A stretch of DNA of 25,234 nucleotides from a virus. Below, in pieces: positions 1 through 7,984 of the stretch (position 1 is the first letter of the stretch; each line of letters starts with the position of its first letter). The notes beneath the pieces were generated by a model, which ran no database searches, was not told the origin of the DNA, and saw only the letters and a program-made list of their open reading frames with translations. Where the stretch lies: positions 1-25,234 of the IMG/VR virus record IMGVR_UViG_3300025652_000494; one strand, written 5' to 3'. The translations under genes and the position numbers were made by a program.

Positions 1-648
1 GTAGATACTGTCTTTACAGAAAATAACCAAAGTTTCACGGAATGTGGCTAGCCCTACGATCTCATCGCCAATAGATATCTCTCCTGCCCCTGATGCAGCA
101 CTAAAGTCGTTCTCGCTGTACGGCGCACTAAACTGCAGAAGGTGGCGTTTGCTTGTCATGCCGCAGAAGAAGAGATGATTCTTGTGTTCTATTACAACTT
201 CAGGTGCTGTAGGTTTTGTACCTGCACCTGATCCTGCTCCTCCGGTTAACGCTGTGTACGTACTACCATCAAACATAGCTGCGTCATTGACGCCATCTGC
301 CATTGCAATCTTTTCTGTACCCGCCCAGTTATAAACTGTAAAGGTGTATCGCTCTGCGCTAGTGCGGTTAGTTACAAAGTTTGTCCATCCAGAACCCGTA
401 CTTGTTGCTACATTTGCACCCCGTGCTGCAACAACTTTATTTTGAAATATAGCTACTCCCAGTACGCCGCCAGAACCTGCAACCTGATTGTCGTCATACT
501 TGCTAAAGCCTTTTATCTTGGCATAGCCACCAGTTACAGACGGCTCATAGTTCTGCAGAGTAATGGCTTCTCCGGGTTTTGCAACGAACACACTTTTGTC
601 GAGGACTAACCCACCATCACAGTTTATGGGGAAGGCTTGTATCGGCAT
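1..648 (-). CDS. Tail structural protein, N-terminal part (cut by window edge)
   Basis: An open frame runs without a stop from the ATG at 648 to the left edge, giving 216 residues; the 3' end lies outside. The start shares its A with the stop of the upstream adaptor gene (TAATG), so translation is coupled. The protein begins MPIQAFPINCDGGLVLDKSV and then has LQNYEPSVTGGYAKIKGF at about residues 34-51. A phrase of this 'LxNYEP...GGYxxIxGF' kind is what I know from tail nozzle or tail tubular proteins of podovirus-like phages. The rest is beta-rich, with alternating Gly/Thr/Ser and hydrophobic residues, consistent with a propeller-like tail component. Its position directly after the putative neck adaptor fits a nozzle (P22 gp10 or T7 gp12 role). 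The family assignment is inference from motif and position. Confidence 0.7.
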   Translation of the reverse strand, partial: MPIQAFPINCDGGLVLDKSVFVAKPGEAITLQNYEPSVTGGYAKIKGFSKYDDNQVAGSGGVLGVAIFQNKVVAARGANVATSTGSGWTNFVTNRTSAERYTFTVYNWAGTEKIAMADGVNDAAMFDGSTYTALTGGAGSGAGTKPTAPEVVIEHKNHLFFCGMTSKRHLLQFSAPYSENDFSAASGAGEISIGDEIVGLATFRETLVIFCKDSIY

Positions 649-2018
649 TAAACGGCTCTCATGTAGTCTTTTTGGTTTAGTAGCTCGGTCTTCATTCTGC
701 GAATACCATTTTCGTAGTCACGGAAGGAAAACTGTGCTGCCTGATCATTGCCCCTAAGAATGTGAATGTAGTATTTAACACGGGCTACGATTACATCATG
801 GTATCGTGTGGGTATTTTTGGTTTATCTGTAAAGATAGATAGGTCTGGAGAAGAGTCGTAGAAGTCAAACAGAACATCATACTGTGTGTTCTCAGGTATA
901 GGCGTGATCCCGAAGGAGTTGTCACTCCTCACACGGTACACACAGTCGGGGCTATTAAAGCCATCGTCCGGTGCGGACAGGGCTAAAAACTCGCTCTGCC
1001 TGTATGAAGAGTGATGCCGCCCAAGACCTTCGTGATACTCCTCAAAAGATTTGTACTTGAGAGTGGTAGCTGAAGCGTCTGCCTCAAATACCTCTACGAA
1101 GTCTACATCAAGGTTTTGCGAAGCAGTGTTGCTGAGACTAATAAAAGTTTGTTGTGTAGAAGCTGTAAAGGTAGCAGTCTTAATCTCTCCACCGCCTACG
1201 TTTGTAATAGTAAATGTAGTAGATAAGTCAGAGTCCTTATCGCTGCTAGACCCTGCAAATACATTTAGTGTCTCAGAGGTAGAAGAGATGGTTGCAGAGG
1301 CTATCCTCGCTGTAATGCGATACGTTCTATTCTCTATCGTAGGTATTACCTGTTCTATACACCCAGCGTTTAAGCGCAAAACTCCTGAAGCATATGTCCT
1401 ACCACTAACTGAGTTACTAAGGGCAGGAGTGCCAGAGGTGCTTGTTCCTGCAGGGTCTGTGCTTCTGCTGTCCCAGAAGGAACCTAAAGTAAAGGTCTTA
1501 TCAAAGTCTCCCTGCCGAATAAGATTCTGGGGGCGCAAGAAGAAGCTGTCATAGTCTACGTCTGTGCAGAAAGTGATGTCACCAGATGTAGCTGTAAATG
1601 TAGAGGATACACCCGTTAAAGTCTCAGAGGCTTGGAACTCACCTTCTATCGGCTCAATCAGCATGTACTGTTCGTCCGTGTGTCCTCCATGCGGCGGCAC
1701 TCTACGCAGGATGCCTTTTGCAGAGGACGTACCCCCCGTAATCATTTCGTTAATGGTAAAGCCCCCGCTAACGCTGGACACTTCTACTTTTACTGGGTAC
1801 TTATACTTGCCCTTGCCGCCAAACAGCGTGTATCTTCCATTGTGAAAGTGCCACGGCCACTGTATGTATTCAGCGTCAACATCGCGGATAGCTTTGTTTA
1901 TATCTTTTTTAACTGTAGTCTGTACGCCCCGTGTGCCAGACAGACCTGCAGCAGTTTCTGCAATAGTTGTCTCGTTGAGGTCAAACAGTACAGCGTTGAT
2001 TAGTTCTACATAATTCAT
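648..2018 (-). CDS. Head-tail/neck adaptor-like protein with inserted beta domains
   Basis: 456 residues. The N-terminus (MNYVELINAVLFDLNE) and the C-terminal block (about 320-456, including IPTRYHDVIVARVKYYIH) resemble tail-adaptor proteins of podovirus-like phages, which are mostly helical and join the portal vertex to the tail. Between these ends are two other modules. Residues about 80-150 are a GxSSAxG-type beta module (ITGGTSSAKG, then a matching SETLTGVSS phrase). Residues about 165-315 are rich in Thr/Ser/Gly, starting LIRQGDFDKTF and ending VDFVEVFEA, which looks like a carbohydrate-binding-type beta sandwich. The ATG at 2018 follows an AGG seven bases upstream. It lies between a small virion protein and the tail protein at 1-648. 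The adaptor role is inference; the modular layout is visible. Confidence 0.65.
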   Translation of the reverse strand: MNYVELINAVLFDLNETTIAETAAGLSGTRGVQTTVKKDINKAIRDVDAEYIQWPWHFHNGRYTLFGGKGKYKYPVKVEVSSVSGGFTINEMITGGTSSAKGILRRVPPHGGHTDEQYMLIEPIEGEFQASETLTGVSSTFTATSGDITFCTDVDYDSFFLRPQNLIRQGDFDKTFTLGSFWDSRSTDPAGTSTSGTPALSNSVSGRTYASGVLRLNAGCIEQVIPTIENRTYRITARIASATISSTSETLNVFAGSSSDKDSDLSTTFTITNVGGGEIKTATFTASTQQTFISLSNTASQNLDVDFVEVFEADASATTLKYKSFEEYHEGLGRHHSSYRQSEFLALSAPDDGFNSPDCVYRVRSDNSFGITPIPENTQYDVLFDFYDSSPDLSIFTDKPKIPTRYHDVIVARVKYYIHILRGNDQAAQFSFRDYENGIRRMKTELLNQKDYMRAV

Positions 2019-2025
2019 GGCTTGC

Positions 2026-2382
2026 CTAACTGTGGTTGGCTAAGAAGAGTTCATCTATAGTTAACACTGCTTGTATTCTGTTAGCAGTTCCTGCGGTTAA
2101 CTTTATGATATCTCCCTCGTTCAGGTTTAATTCTAGAGCAAGCAATACAAAATCATTTGCCGCTACGCTCTTGCTACCAAGTAATTTATAAGTAGCACTA
2201 GCACTTGCATCTGTAAGCTCTAGGGTTACAGGTGTGGCATTGCCCGAAGTCTCGCAGATAATTATGTTCTTTAGAACAGCATCGTGACCAGCAGGAACGG
2301 TGTACACAGTTGTCTGACTTGTGCCGTCAAGTGCAACTGCAGCGTTTCTTAGTCGTACCGCTCTTGATAGTGTTGATGTCAA
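2026..2382 (-). CDS. Small beta-rich virion protein (putative)
   Basis: 118 residues with no methionine after the first position, so the start must be the TTG at 2382. That TTG overlaps the TGA of the upstream gene (TTGA) and has AAAGGAA about nine bases upstream. The protein reads as alternating beta strands, for example VYTVPAGHDAVLKNIIICE, followed by a Thr/Ala/Ser-rich stretch and hydrophobic strands. 'YTVPAG...L..I.I.N' phrases are common in small phage fibre-attachment, tail or decoration proteins. No enzyme motif is visible. It lies in the tail gene block ahead of the adaptor. A structural role is likely; the exact one cannot be said. Confidence 0.6.
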   Translation of the reverse strand: MTSTLSRAVRLRNAAVALDGTSQTTVYTVPAGHDAVLKNIIICETSGNATPVTLELTDASASATYKLLGSKSVAANDFVLLALELNLNEGDIIKLTAGTANRIQAVLTIDELFLANHS

Positions 2383-2684
2383 GATTCTGTTCCTTTTGGT
2401 TTATTTACTACAGGGCTAAAACCAAGACCAATAGACGAGAGACATTCAACTTCTGGGTTTACGTCGGAGACACCTGTTAGCGTATATGATCTAGTTTTAG
2501 GATTTATGTACATTGTGAACAGTATTCCGTATAGAACATCTTTAAATACAAAAGCAGGATACTCTCCATGTTTCTCTGCTTGCGGTGCAAAAGCACCAAT
2601 GGGAAGACATACAGTAGGAGGTGCCTGTGCATAGCTAGTTGTTGAAACAACTAACAAAGCTAATACTGTTAAGATATACTTCAC
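2379..2684 (-). CDS. Small secreted (signal peptide) protein
   Basis: 101 residues from a GTG start at 2684, one base after the stop of the oxygenase gene; the in-register ATG at 2686 hits a stop at once, so GTG is the best choice. Residues 1-19 are a clear Sec signal: Lys at position 2, a hydrophobic core (ILTVLALLVV) and a likely cleavage site after SYA. No lipobox cysteine follows it. The mature part has two cysteines, at about 26 and 81, which could form a disulfide in the periplasm, and a central FVFKDVLYGILFTMYINPKT segment. Function is unknown. An exported protein inside a virion operon could modify the host envelope, for example in superinfection exclusion or lysis timing, but that is speculation. 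Confidence 0.65.
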   Translation of the reverse strand: MKYILTVLALLVVSTTSYAQAPPTVCLPIGAFAPQAEKHGEYPAFVFKDVLYGILFTMYINPKTRSYTLTGVSDVNPEVECLSSIGLGFSPVVNKPKGTES

Positions 2685-2685
2685 A

Positions 2686-3351
2686 TCACATGCCCCAAGC
2701 CTTCTTTAAATACGTCTGAACCAGTGTTGATTTTGTAAACATGTCTTTCACTTGCGTTGACCTTGTAAACATATCTTTATTCTGTTTCATAAGATATGTG
2801 TTTACCTCATACATGTTTTGCAAAATAAAAGACTGTTCGTAAGATACGTTAGAAGACATCCATCCAATTATATTTTGCCTAAATCCTTTAGTAACTTTTT
2901 CTACACCGTGAGGGTAAATGATAGGGAAGATTACTGCTTCTCCAGCGTTTAGTTTCTTACCTATCTGGCCTACAGGAGTTGCTAATGTAAACTCCCCACC
3001 CTCGTAATCGTCTGTTAAGTTTATGCTCCAGCCATAGTCAAAGAATACATTGTTTGATTTTGGTCGGGCCTTAAAAGCATCTACATGCAGGTCGTAGTAG
3101 TCTCCCTCCATGTATTTGTTATAAAAATTTACTGATACTCTGGTAGGACAATACACGCTGTCAATGTAATGTGTATCGTATAGCTTGTCGGTAATCAGCT
3201 TCCTTACCTCGTCTGGAACACCTTTAGATTCTTTGTTGCTCTTCAGGTCTTCTAGATCAGGAGCAGTATCTTCCCCGTTCTTAAATGTGTTCTGGTCAAT
3301 CTTGTCCAGACAAAAACTTACTTCATCTTCGGTTAGTAGTTTGATAAACAT
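2686..3351 (-). CDS. 2OG-Fe(II) oxygenase (prolyl hydroxylase-like)
   Basis: 221 residues from the ATG at 3351. This start is set by a GGAGG five bases upstream; a TTG 15 bases further up would put that Shine-Dalgarno inside the gene. Iron ligands are visible as H89-V-D91 (YYDLHVDAF) and distal H148 (IYPHGVEKV), with R158 (KGFRQNIIGW) as the 2-oxoglutarate-binding arginine. An EGGEF strand at about 117-121 is typical of the prolyl-4-hydroxylase/PKHD family. Such enzymes couple 2-oxoglutarate decarboxylation to hydroxylation of a protein or small molecule in the cytoplasm. The substrate cannot be read. It sits between the head decoration gene and tail genes. A second member of the family is encoded at 19165-19794. 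Confidence 0.85.
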   Translation of the reverse strand: MFIKLLTEDEVSFCLDKIDQNTFKNGEDTAPDLEDLKSNKESKGVPDEVRKLITDKLYDTHYIDSVYCPTRVSVNFYNKYMEGDYYDLHVDAFKARPKSNNVFFDYGWSINLTDDYEGGEFTLATPVGQIGKKLNAGEAVIFPIIYPHGVEKVTKGFRQNIIGWMSSNVSYEQSFILQNMYEVNTYLMKQNKDMFTRSTQVKDMFTKSTLVQTYLKKAWGM

Positions 3352-3390
3352 ATGTACCTCCGTCAATTCAATATCAAAACAATTTGAAGG

Positions 3391-3415
3391 GTGGGGTTTT
3401 TAAAAGGAACCCCAC
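3391..3415 (-). terminator. Intergenic hairpin, possible transcript-end or processing stem
   Basis: A perfect 8-bp inverted repeat (GTGGGGTT / AACCCCAC) with a 9-base loop lies between the head decoration gene and the oxygenase gene. On the minus (coding) strand it is followed by CCTTCAAATTG, not a clean T run, so it is at best a weak intrinsic terminator. It could instead protect the 3' end of the abundant capsid mRNA. It is the largest spacer (81 bp) in this part of the cluster. Confidence 0.4.
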
Positions 3416-3432
3416 AAAAACCTTTGGTACAA

Positions 3433-3912
3433 TTACGTACCAGACGACACCGTAGCCGCTTCCGTAAGCGGGTTGCGCGAAATGTCAACCATGCAAACGT
3501 GAACGCGGAAACGAAGCGCACTTTCACCCGTTGAGCCACCATCAAGGATGAGGGCGTCAATCGTGTCAGCACTTGTTAGGATACGAGCGTTGGCCCCGGA
3601 AGCCCCAACAGCGGCTTCAAGGAAAGGCGAGAAGCCAGCAGCACATGCAGAACCGTCAAGAAAACAGTCTACATCACCACCAGTAAAGCCAATATCCATA
3701 GTAATCTGACCATTACCACGCGCTTCAAGAACTTCAAGCGCACCAGCAACAATCATGGTATCTGCAGGAACGTCTACAAGCTGTACAACGTCTCCTCCAG
3801 CACCACCATCGGCAGTATCCCAAACCTGTGAAGTAACCACATACGGAGTGGGCATACGCGAGGGATGACCAACGGTTCCACCGCCGGAAATAGTACGATC
3901 ATAAGTAGCCAT
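3433..3912 (-). CDS. Putative head decoration / minor capsid protein
   Basis: 159 residues, immediately downstream of the major capsid gene with a strong GGGAGG eight bases before the ATG. The sequence is beta-rich and Gly/Ala-rich: VVQLVDVPADTMIVAGALEV, then MDIGFTGGDVDCFLDG and a C-terminal RFRVHVCMVDI strand. Small, strand-rich proteins encoded just after the major capsid gene often bind the capsid surface as decoration or cement proteins. No catalytic motif is seen. The assignment rests on position, size and composition, so it could equally be a head completion protein. Confidence 0.6.
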   Translation of the reverse strand: MATYDRTISGGGTVGHPSRMPTPYVVTSQVWDTADGGAGGDVVQLVDVPADTMIVAGALEVLEARGNGQITMDIGFTGGDVDCFLDGSACAAGFSPFLEAAVGASGANARILTSADTIDALILDGGSTGESALRFRVHVCMVDISRNPLTEAATVSSGT

Positions 3913-3926
3913 AATTCATACCTCCC

Positions 3927-4901
3927 TTATGCGTAATCAACAATGCCAAGGACCAAGCCTTCTGGACGAATGACCTTACGGCCATATACGTGCAGACCGC
4001 GAACCACATCAGCAAATGAATCAGGATCGCGAATAACTTCAGTCTTAGCAATGGAGTTAGCAGTGGCCGTTGACGACATGTGACCAGCAAGAACAATGTT
4101 CTCTCCGGTAGCAACGCCACTGAGTGATACCATGTCCGTCGTCGTAGTTGCATCAGCAGACTGACGAAGGGCATTGGATTTATACAGCGAGAAGCCCATA
4201 ACCTTTTGAGCCGTCAGCAACCCATTACGCATGGGGGACTGATCGTCACCAGTTACTTGAACTTCCGCAATTTTAGCACCCGCTTTGTAGAGAGTTTCAT
4301 AGAAACGCGGGGGCGCTACAAACCAACGGTTCTCTTCTGGAACATCAGCTTGATCAAGATGACGCGCCATAAGAGCGATGATTTGCACAGCCTCATCACC
4401 AGCATCGCTGCCAGCCATCGTATGAGGAGTACCTGAAGTACCAAGATTGGAGTCGGTTTCAACGGAGCCAGAAGCGCCCTTGATACCTGCACCATCAATC
4501 ATGGACTGAAGTACATTTTTGTCGTAGTTACGTTTGAGAGAGAATGCACCTGAAGAGGTAGCAAGCGCCTCAAAGTTAACGTGCGATTGACGCTCTTCGA
4601 TATCATCTACCTTGAACGCAAACGCTTGAGCCTGATCTACAGTCAATTGAATTTCATCGTCTGCCAAGTCCTGCGGAGTAACCACAGCACCACGGGTATA
4701 CGCTGAAATCGAGACAGTGGGTTCTTTCATAATGCGAACCGTGTCACCGAAATTCTCAATCTCCCCCGCATAGTCAGTGTTAGTAATATCTTCTACAACT
4801 GACGCACGGCGGAAAAACTTGAGAACCTTCTGGCTATAGATTTCGGCTTGGAAATTACCGGACGGAAGATTACCGTAACCGGAGGATACACCAACAGCCA
4901 T
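3927..4901 (-). CDS. Major capsid protein
   Basis: 324 residues, preceded by GAAAGG eight bases before the ATG. It starts MAVGVSSGYGNLPSGNF, then has an N-terminal arm, LKFFRRASVVEDITNTDYAG, and a GDTVRIMKEPTVSI strand at about 50-65. It continues with an ADDEIQLTVDQAQAFAFKVD segment characteristic of HK97-fold coat proteins of podovirus-like phages ('f.v.vdd.e..q'). The C-terminal part carries RGLHVYGRKVIRPEGLVLG, a typical coat-protein ending. It lies directly after an acidic coiled-coil scaffold gene and before a decoration candidate, the usual head order. It forms the icosahedral shell around the packaged DNA. Confidence 0.88.
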   Translation of the reverse strand: MAVGVSSGYGNLPSGNFQAEIYSQKVLKFFRRASVVEDITNTDYAGEIENFGDTVRIMKEPTVSISAYTRGAVVTPQDLADDEIQLTVDQAQAFAFKVDDIEERQSHVNFEALATSSGAFSLKRNYDKNVLQSMIDGAGIKGASGSVETDSNLGTSGTPHTMAGSDAGDEAVQIIALMARHLDQADVPEENRWFVAPPRFYETLYKAGAKIAEVQVTGDDQSPMRNGLLTAQKVMGFSLYKSNALRQSADATTTTDMVSLSGVATGENIVLAGHMSSTATANSIAKTEVIRDPDSFADVVRGLHVYGRKVIRPEGLVLGIVDYA

Positions 4902-4924
4902 TTCCTTAACCTTTCTATATAAGT

Positions 4925-5761
4925 TTAGCCATTAACGATACGACCCTCCGCATTCGCCTGATCTAGCTCTGCTTCAAGCCTGTCAAAGTCATGCGGTTTG
5001 AGTTTACGTATCTCTGAGGTTGTCCACACTTTCTTGTTACCACCGCTATCTGTAGAGACATTAACCGGACTAGTCCGAGTAACAGCCTCTGCTGCGGCTT
5101 CTAACTGTTTCTTGGAGGGACGACCTCTAGTTTTTTTTGCACTGCCTGTATCGGCTTTGTACAAATCTAGAACGCGAGAAGCGTACTGAACATCGTTGTT
5201 GTTTTTGGTGATTCCATCAGCAATGTTGGGTGGCTGCTTTCCTAACCATTCTTTAAACTGGTCTGACTTCTTGATATCAGAGAAGTCTGGATGCAGGGCT
5301 AACAACGCTTGGTAAGCACTTTTAGCTTGTAACTGCTCTTCTTTCTGTGAAAGACGTTCTATCTCTTGTTTAAGTTCTTGAACTTCTTTTGCAGAATTTT
5401 TAGTAGTCATAGCCTCAACTACATTATAAACGTCAGGATAGTTCTCTTTAAAGTTTTCAATGTCCGCATTCTCTTCAGGGTATTCCTGCATAGGCTGCGG
5501 CTTTTGTAGAAGCTCTTCGCGCTCCTCCTTCCACTCGTAGAGTTTGGAGTCGTAGTGCTTCTTGAGATCATCATAGCGTTTTTTGTAGTCATGCTCCTCC
5601 GTCTTTATTTCTGTAGAGACGGAAATGGTTTCATCATCAACAACCTCGCTTTCAATTTCACTATCTTCTAGGGTAGCCTGTTCGTTTTGTGCATCGTCCT
5701 GTAAGTCAGAGCGGTACTTGCCACGATAGGGGCCTAGATTTTCCTGTTCTTGGGTTTTCAT
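4925..5761 (-). CDS. Capsid scaffolding protein
   Basis: 278 residues with an AAGGAGG ahead of the ATG. The N-terminal 60 residues are very acidic, followed by charged helices predicted to be coiled coils (about 60-90 and 125-150, KEVQELKQEIERLSQKEEQL). There is a basic RGRPSKK patch at about 213-219 and a helical C-terminus (TTSEIRKLKPHDFDRLEAEL). Acidic, helical, low-complexity proteins encoded immediately upstream of the major capsid gene are assembly scaffolds whose C-terminal helix binds the coat protein and which leave or are degraded before DNA packaging. No protease domain is visible. Confidence comes from composition plus position. Confidence 0.82.
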   Translation of the reverse strand: MKTQEQENLGPYRGKYRSDLQDDAQNEQATLEDSEIESEVVDDETISVSTEIKTEEHDYKKRYDDLKKHYDSKLYEWKEEREELLQKPQPMQEYPEENADIENFKENYPDVYNVVEAMTTKNSAKEVQELKQEIERLSQKEEQLQAKSAYQALLALHPDFSDIKKSDQFKEWLGKQPPNIADGITKNNNDVQYASRVLDLYKADTGSAKKTRGRPSKKQLEAAAEAVTRTSPVNVSTDSGGNKKVWTTSEIRKLKPHDFDRLEAELDQANAEGRIVNG

Positions 5762-5825
5762 TTTTCCTCCTTGCGGGGCCTCTAAGGGGTAGCCGCAGTT
5801 GGGTTAGTCTAGCAGGGCCGTTGTA

Positions 5826-7223
5826 TCAACGGGTGGCTGCTTCAAGTTGCTCTCTTGCTATTTGATTCTCCCTTTCATCTTCAGGAGAACCTATGGGGGG
5901 AGCAGACCCCATAAAACTGTTTTGTGTTTGCTGCGCTGGGGGAGCGGGTTTTCTTTTGGGTCGGGGTATAGCATTTTTAATATAAGTAGAAGAATCTTTA
6001 TCTTTATAAATAGTATGACCGCCTATTGTTTTAAATATTTCAAATCTTCCACTAGCAACCCGTTTATCAAAAAACTCTTGTCCTTGTGCAGTTGAACCCT
6101 CTTTTCCGGGTTTAATATTTTTATTTCTGTAAAAAGTTGCGCCCTCAGTTACATCATCTAAACTTCCTGCTATTTGTCTTTCAGCTAAATCTAAAGCTTC
6201 TTTCCATTTAGGATGTTGTGGGGCATCTTTATAGTTATCATTGTCATAGCCTGTAAACTCTTTGCCTTTTTTGCTAGGAAGGTCTGCACTAATTACTTTC
6301 TGATAACTATCTTGAGCCACAAAATTTGTTTTTCTATCAAATAACCTGTTTCCAACAACATTAGCTACAACTTGCATACCTTCTTTACCTTCACCGCCAG
6401 CTTCAGAAATTAAAAGCCTTGCAAGCATATCTATTTCTTTTGAACTAGCTTTTTTTTTACGTACTTGCGTCCCTTTCGCAGCCCTAACAGGAACTTGCTT
6501 CTGTGCAAAGTCCTGTTGCTGTTGCTGCTGGGGCTGCTGCTCTTGCTCTTCTAGCTTCTTCTCTGTCTCTGCCTCACCACGCTTGTTAATCTTTTCAAGC
6601 AGGTCTGTGCCTATTACTTCCGCTAACTCTGGAGGAATGTGATACTCTTTATTTGAGGCAAGTATTTGCTGATCGCCTTTTACCTGCTGTGCTGGCCTTG
6701 TAATAGTACCCTTATCTACCTCTATACCTTCTTTTTCTTTTAGGTATTCAATAGCAGGTTCAATGATACGCTCTTCAAAGTCCTTTTTACCCACCTTTGC
6801 AATAGCGGCTGCGTTTACAATAAATGCGCCTTCTCTTGCCTTCATGGGTACATCATCAGCCACACCTGTCTGATCTTCTGCACCCGGCTGATCAATCATA
6901 CCTGCTACCTGATCACCAAGGGCTAACTGTTGCATCTGGTCCTGCATGGGAGACGCTTCTGGCAGAGGTGCCTCTACCGGGGCAGGTTCCTCTGGTGCTA
7001 CCGGCTCTTCTGCCATTACTTCATCAAGCACAGAAGGTTGCTCCTGCGGCATTGGCTCCTCTGCCATTGGCTCTTCACCCATCGAAAGGGTGACACCCAA
7101 GCTAGCAGCAAACGCTTGTAGTACAGGAGGTTCGTTCTGCTCTATTAGCTGTACAACCTGCACCTGCGCCCCTTCAGGCATCTGCTCTAGGTTAGCTGTA
7201 AATTGATCTTGTGTTATTTCCAT
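5826..7223 (-). CDS. Virion-associated SleB-like cell wall hydrolase
   Basis: 465 residues. Residues 1-120 are acidic and Pro/Met/Glu/Gln-rich. About 123-155 carry a DDVPMKAREGAFIVNAAAI phrase that I associate with virion proteins of marine phages. A glutamine tract (QQPQQQQQQ) at 229-237 forms a linker. Residues about 262-400 match the SleB/Hydrolase_2 fold: MLARLLISEAGGEGKEGMQ with probable catalytic Glu274, VVGNRL, and a later GATFYRN block. The family cleaves peptidoglycan. With no holin next to it and a large non-catalytic N-terminus, it is more likely a structural lysin used when DNA enters the cell than the lysis endolysin. It lies between the desaturase and scaffold genes. Confidence 0.75.
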   Translation of the reverse strand: MEITQDQFTANLEQMPEGAQVQVVQLIEQNEPPVLQAFAASLGVTLSMGEEPMAEEPMPQEQPSVLDEVMAEEPVAPEEPAPVEAPLPEASPMQDQMQQLALGDQVAGMIDQPGAEDQTGVADDVPMKAREGAFIVNAAAIAKVGKKDFEERIIEPAIEYLKEKEGIEVDKGTITRPAQQVKGDQQILASNKEYHIPPELAEVIGTDLLEKINKRGEAETEKKLEEQEQQPQQQQQQDFAQKQVPVRAAKGTQVRKKKASSKEIDMLARLLISEAGGEGKEGMQVVANVVGNRLFDRKTNFVAQDSYQKVISADLPSKKGKEFTGYDNDNYKDAPQHPKWKEALDLAERQIAGSLDDVTEGATFYRNKNIKPGKEGSTAQGQEFFDKRVASGRFEIFKTIGGHTIYKDKDSSTYIKNAIPRPKRKPAPPAQQTQNSFMGSAPPIGSPEDERENQIAREQLEAATR

Positions 7224-7225
7224 AA

Positions 7226-7984
7226 TTACCTAGCCTTAATAACGTCTATAATCATTCCTGAGATGTCTACTTCCCACCATTTTTCACGAAGATTGCTTTT
7301 TGCTGGATTAGCGTGGTGATTGTTATGCCACCCCTCTCCCCAATTAATTAGAGACAACCATACACAATTACATGAGTTATCTTTAATAGTGTGATTTTTA
7401 TAGCCCACATCAAGATGGTTTACGTAGTTTGTAAGCGCCTGTACTAACATTACTAAAACAGAGGGTATAATAAACATAAAATATAAGAGTTGAAACCCCC
7501 CTAACAATAAAAGCAATCCAACATACGTTGTAATAATTAAAACCCAATATCTATTAGTGTATTTAATATAAGGATCGCGGGATAGTGGTAGTGCTTGTCT
7601 AACCATCTTCATTTCATTTAGCGAGTACCTTAAAAACAACATCTTGATAAACCCACGCGAAGGGTCGTGCGGATCATCCTCTCCACTATCAGAATGTTTG
7701 TGGTGGATTATATGTATTCCTGCCCAGCCTAATGAGCTTCCGGTGCCTGATAATAATGCAAGAGTAGAAAATAAATATTTTATACCCCTGCTCTTAAATT
7801 TAAAGCTTTTATGCGCCCAATACCTATGATTAGTTACTACAATTCCAAGACAGTCATACAAAAAATACATAAGCAAACTTAAAAGTATGGCGGAAAATGT
7901 AAAATCAACAAAATTAAAAAGTAAAACTGCTGAAATTAAATTTATTATAAAAAGGTATCGTACTTTATTTAAAGATGCGCTCAT
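7226..7984 (-). CDS. Membrane fatty acid desaturase (acyl-CoA delta-9 type)
   Basis: 252 residues with all three histidine boxes of membrane di-iron desaturases: HRYWAH (53-58), HIIHHKH (91-97) and GEGWHNNHH (216-224), plus the extra NH at 189-190. Hydrophobic stretches at about 10-50, 70-90 and 145-185 supply the usual membrane helices. The enzyme would insert a cis double bond in acyl chains at the inner membrane, using oxygen and host electron donors. At 252 residues it is short relative to many acyl-CoA desaturases but still has the full ligand set. Its ATG lies 20 bases inside the end of the large virion gene and its stop is 2 bases from the wall hydrolase start, so it is fully embedded in the virion operon. 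Confidence 0.93.
   Translation of the reverse strand: MSASLNKVRYLFIINLISAVLLFNFVDFTFSAILLSLLMYFLYDCLGIVVTNHRYWAHKSFKFKSRGIKYLFSTLALLSGTGSSLGWAGIHIIHHKHSDSGEDDPHDPSRGFIKMLFLRYSLNEMKMVRQALPLSRDPYIKYTNRYWVLIITTYVGLLLLLGGFQLLYFMFIIPSVLVMLVQALTNYVNHLDVGYKNHTIKDNSCNCVWLSLINWGEGWHNNHHANPAKSNLREKWWEVDISGMIIDVIKAR

Noticed and set aside
1051-1554. Plus-strand open frames antisense to the tail and head genes (also at 1564-1845, 15392-15976, 17192-17653 and others)
   Set aside because: They lie wholly opposite well-supported minus-strand genes, lack plausible ribosome sites and give no recognisable protein pattern.
6521-6541. CAG/TTG-type repeat encoding glutamines as a mobile or regulatory repeat
   Set aside because: It is a coding polyglutamine linker in the wall hydrolase with no sign of another role.
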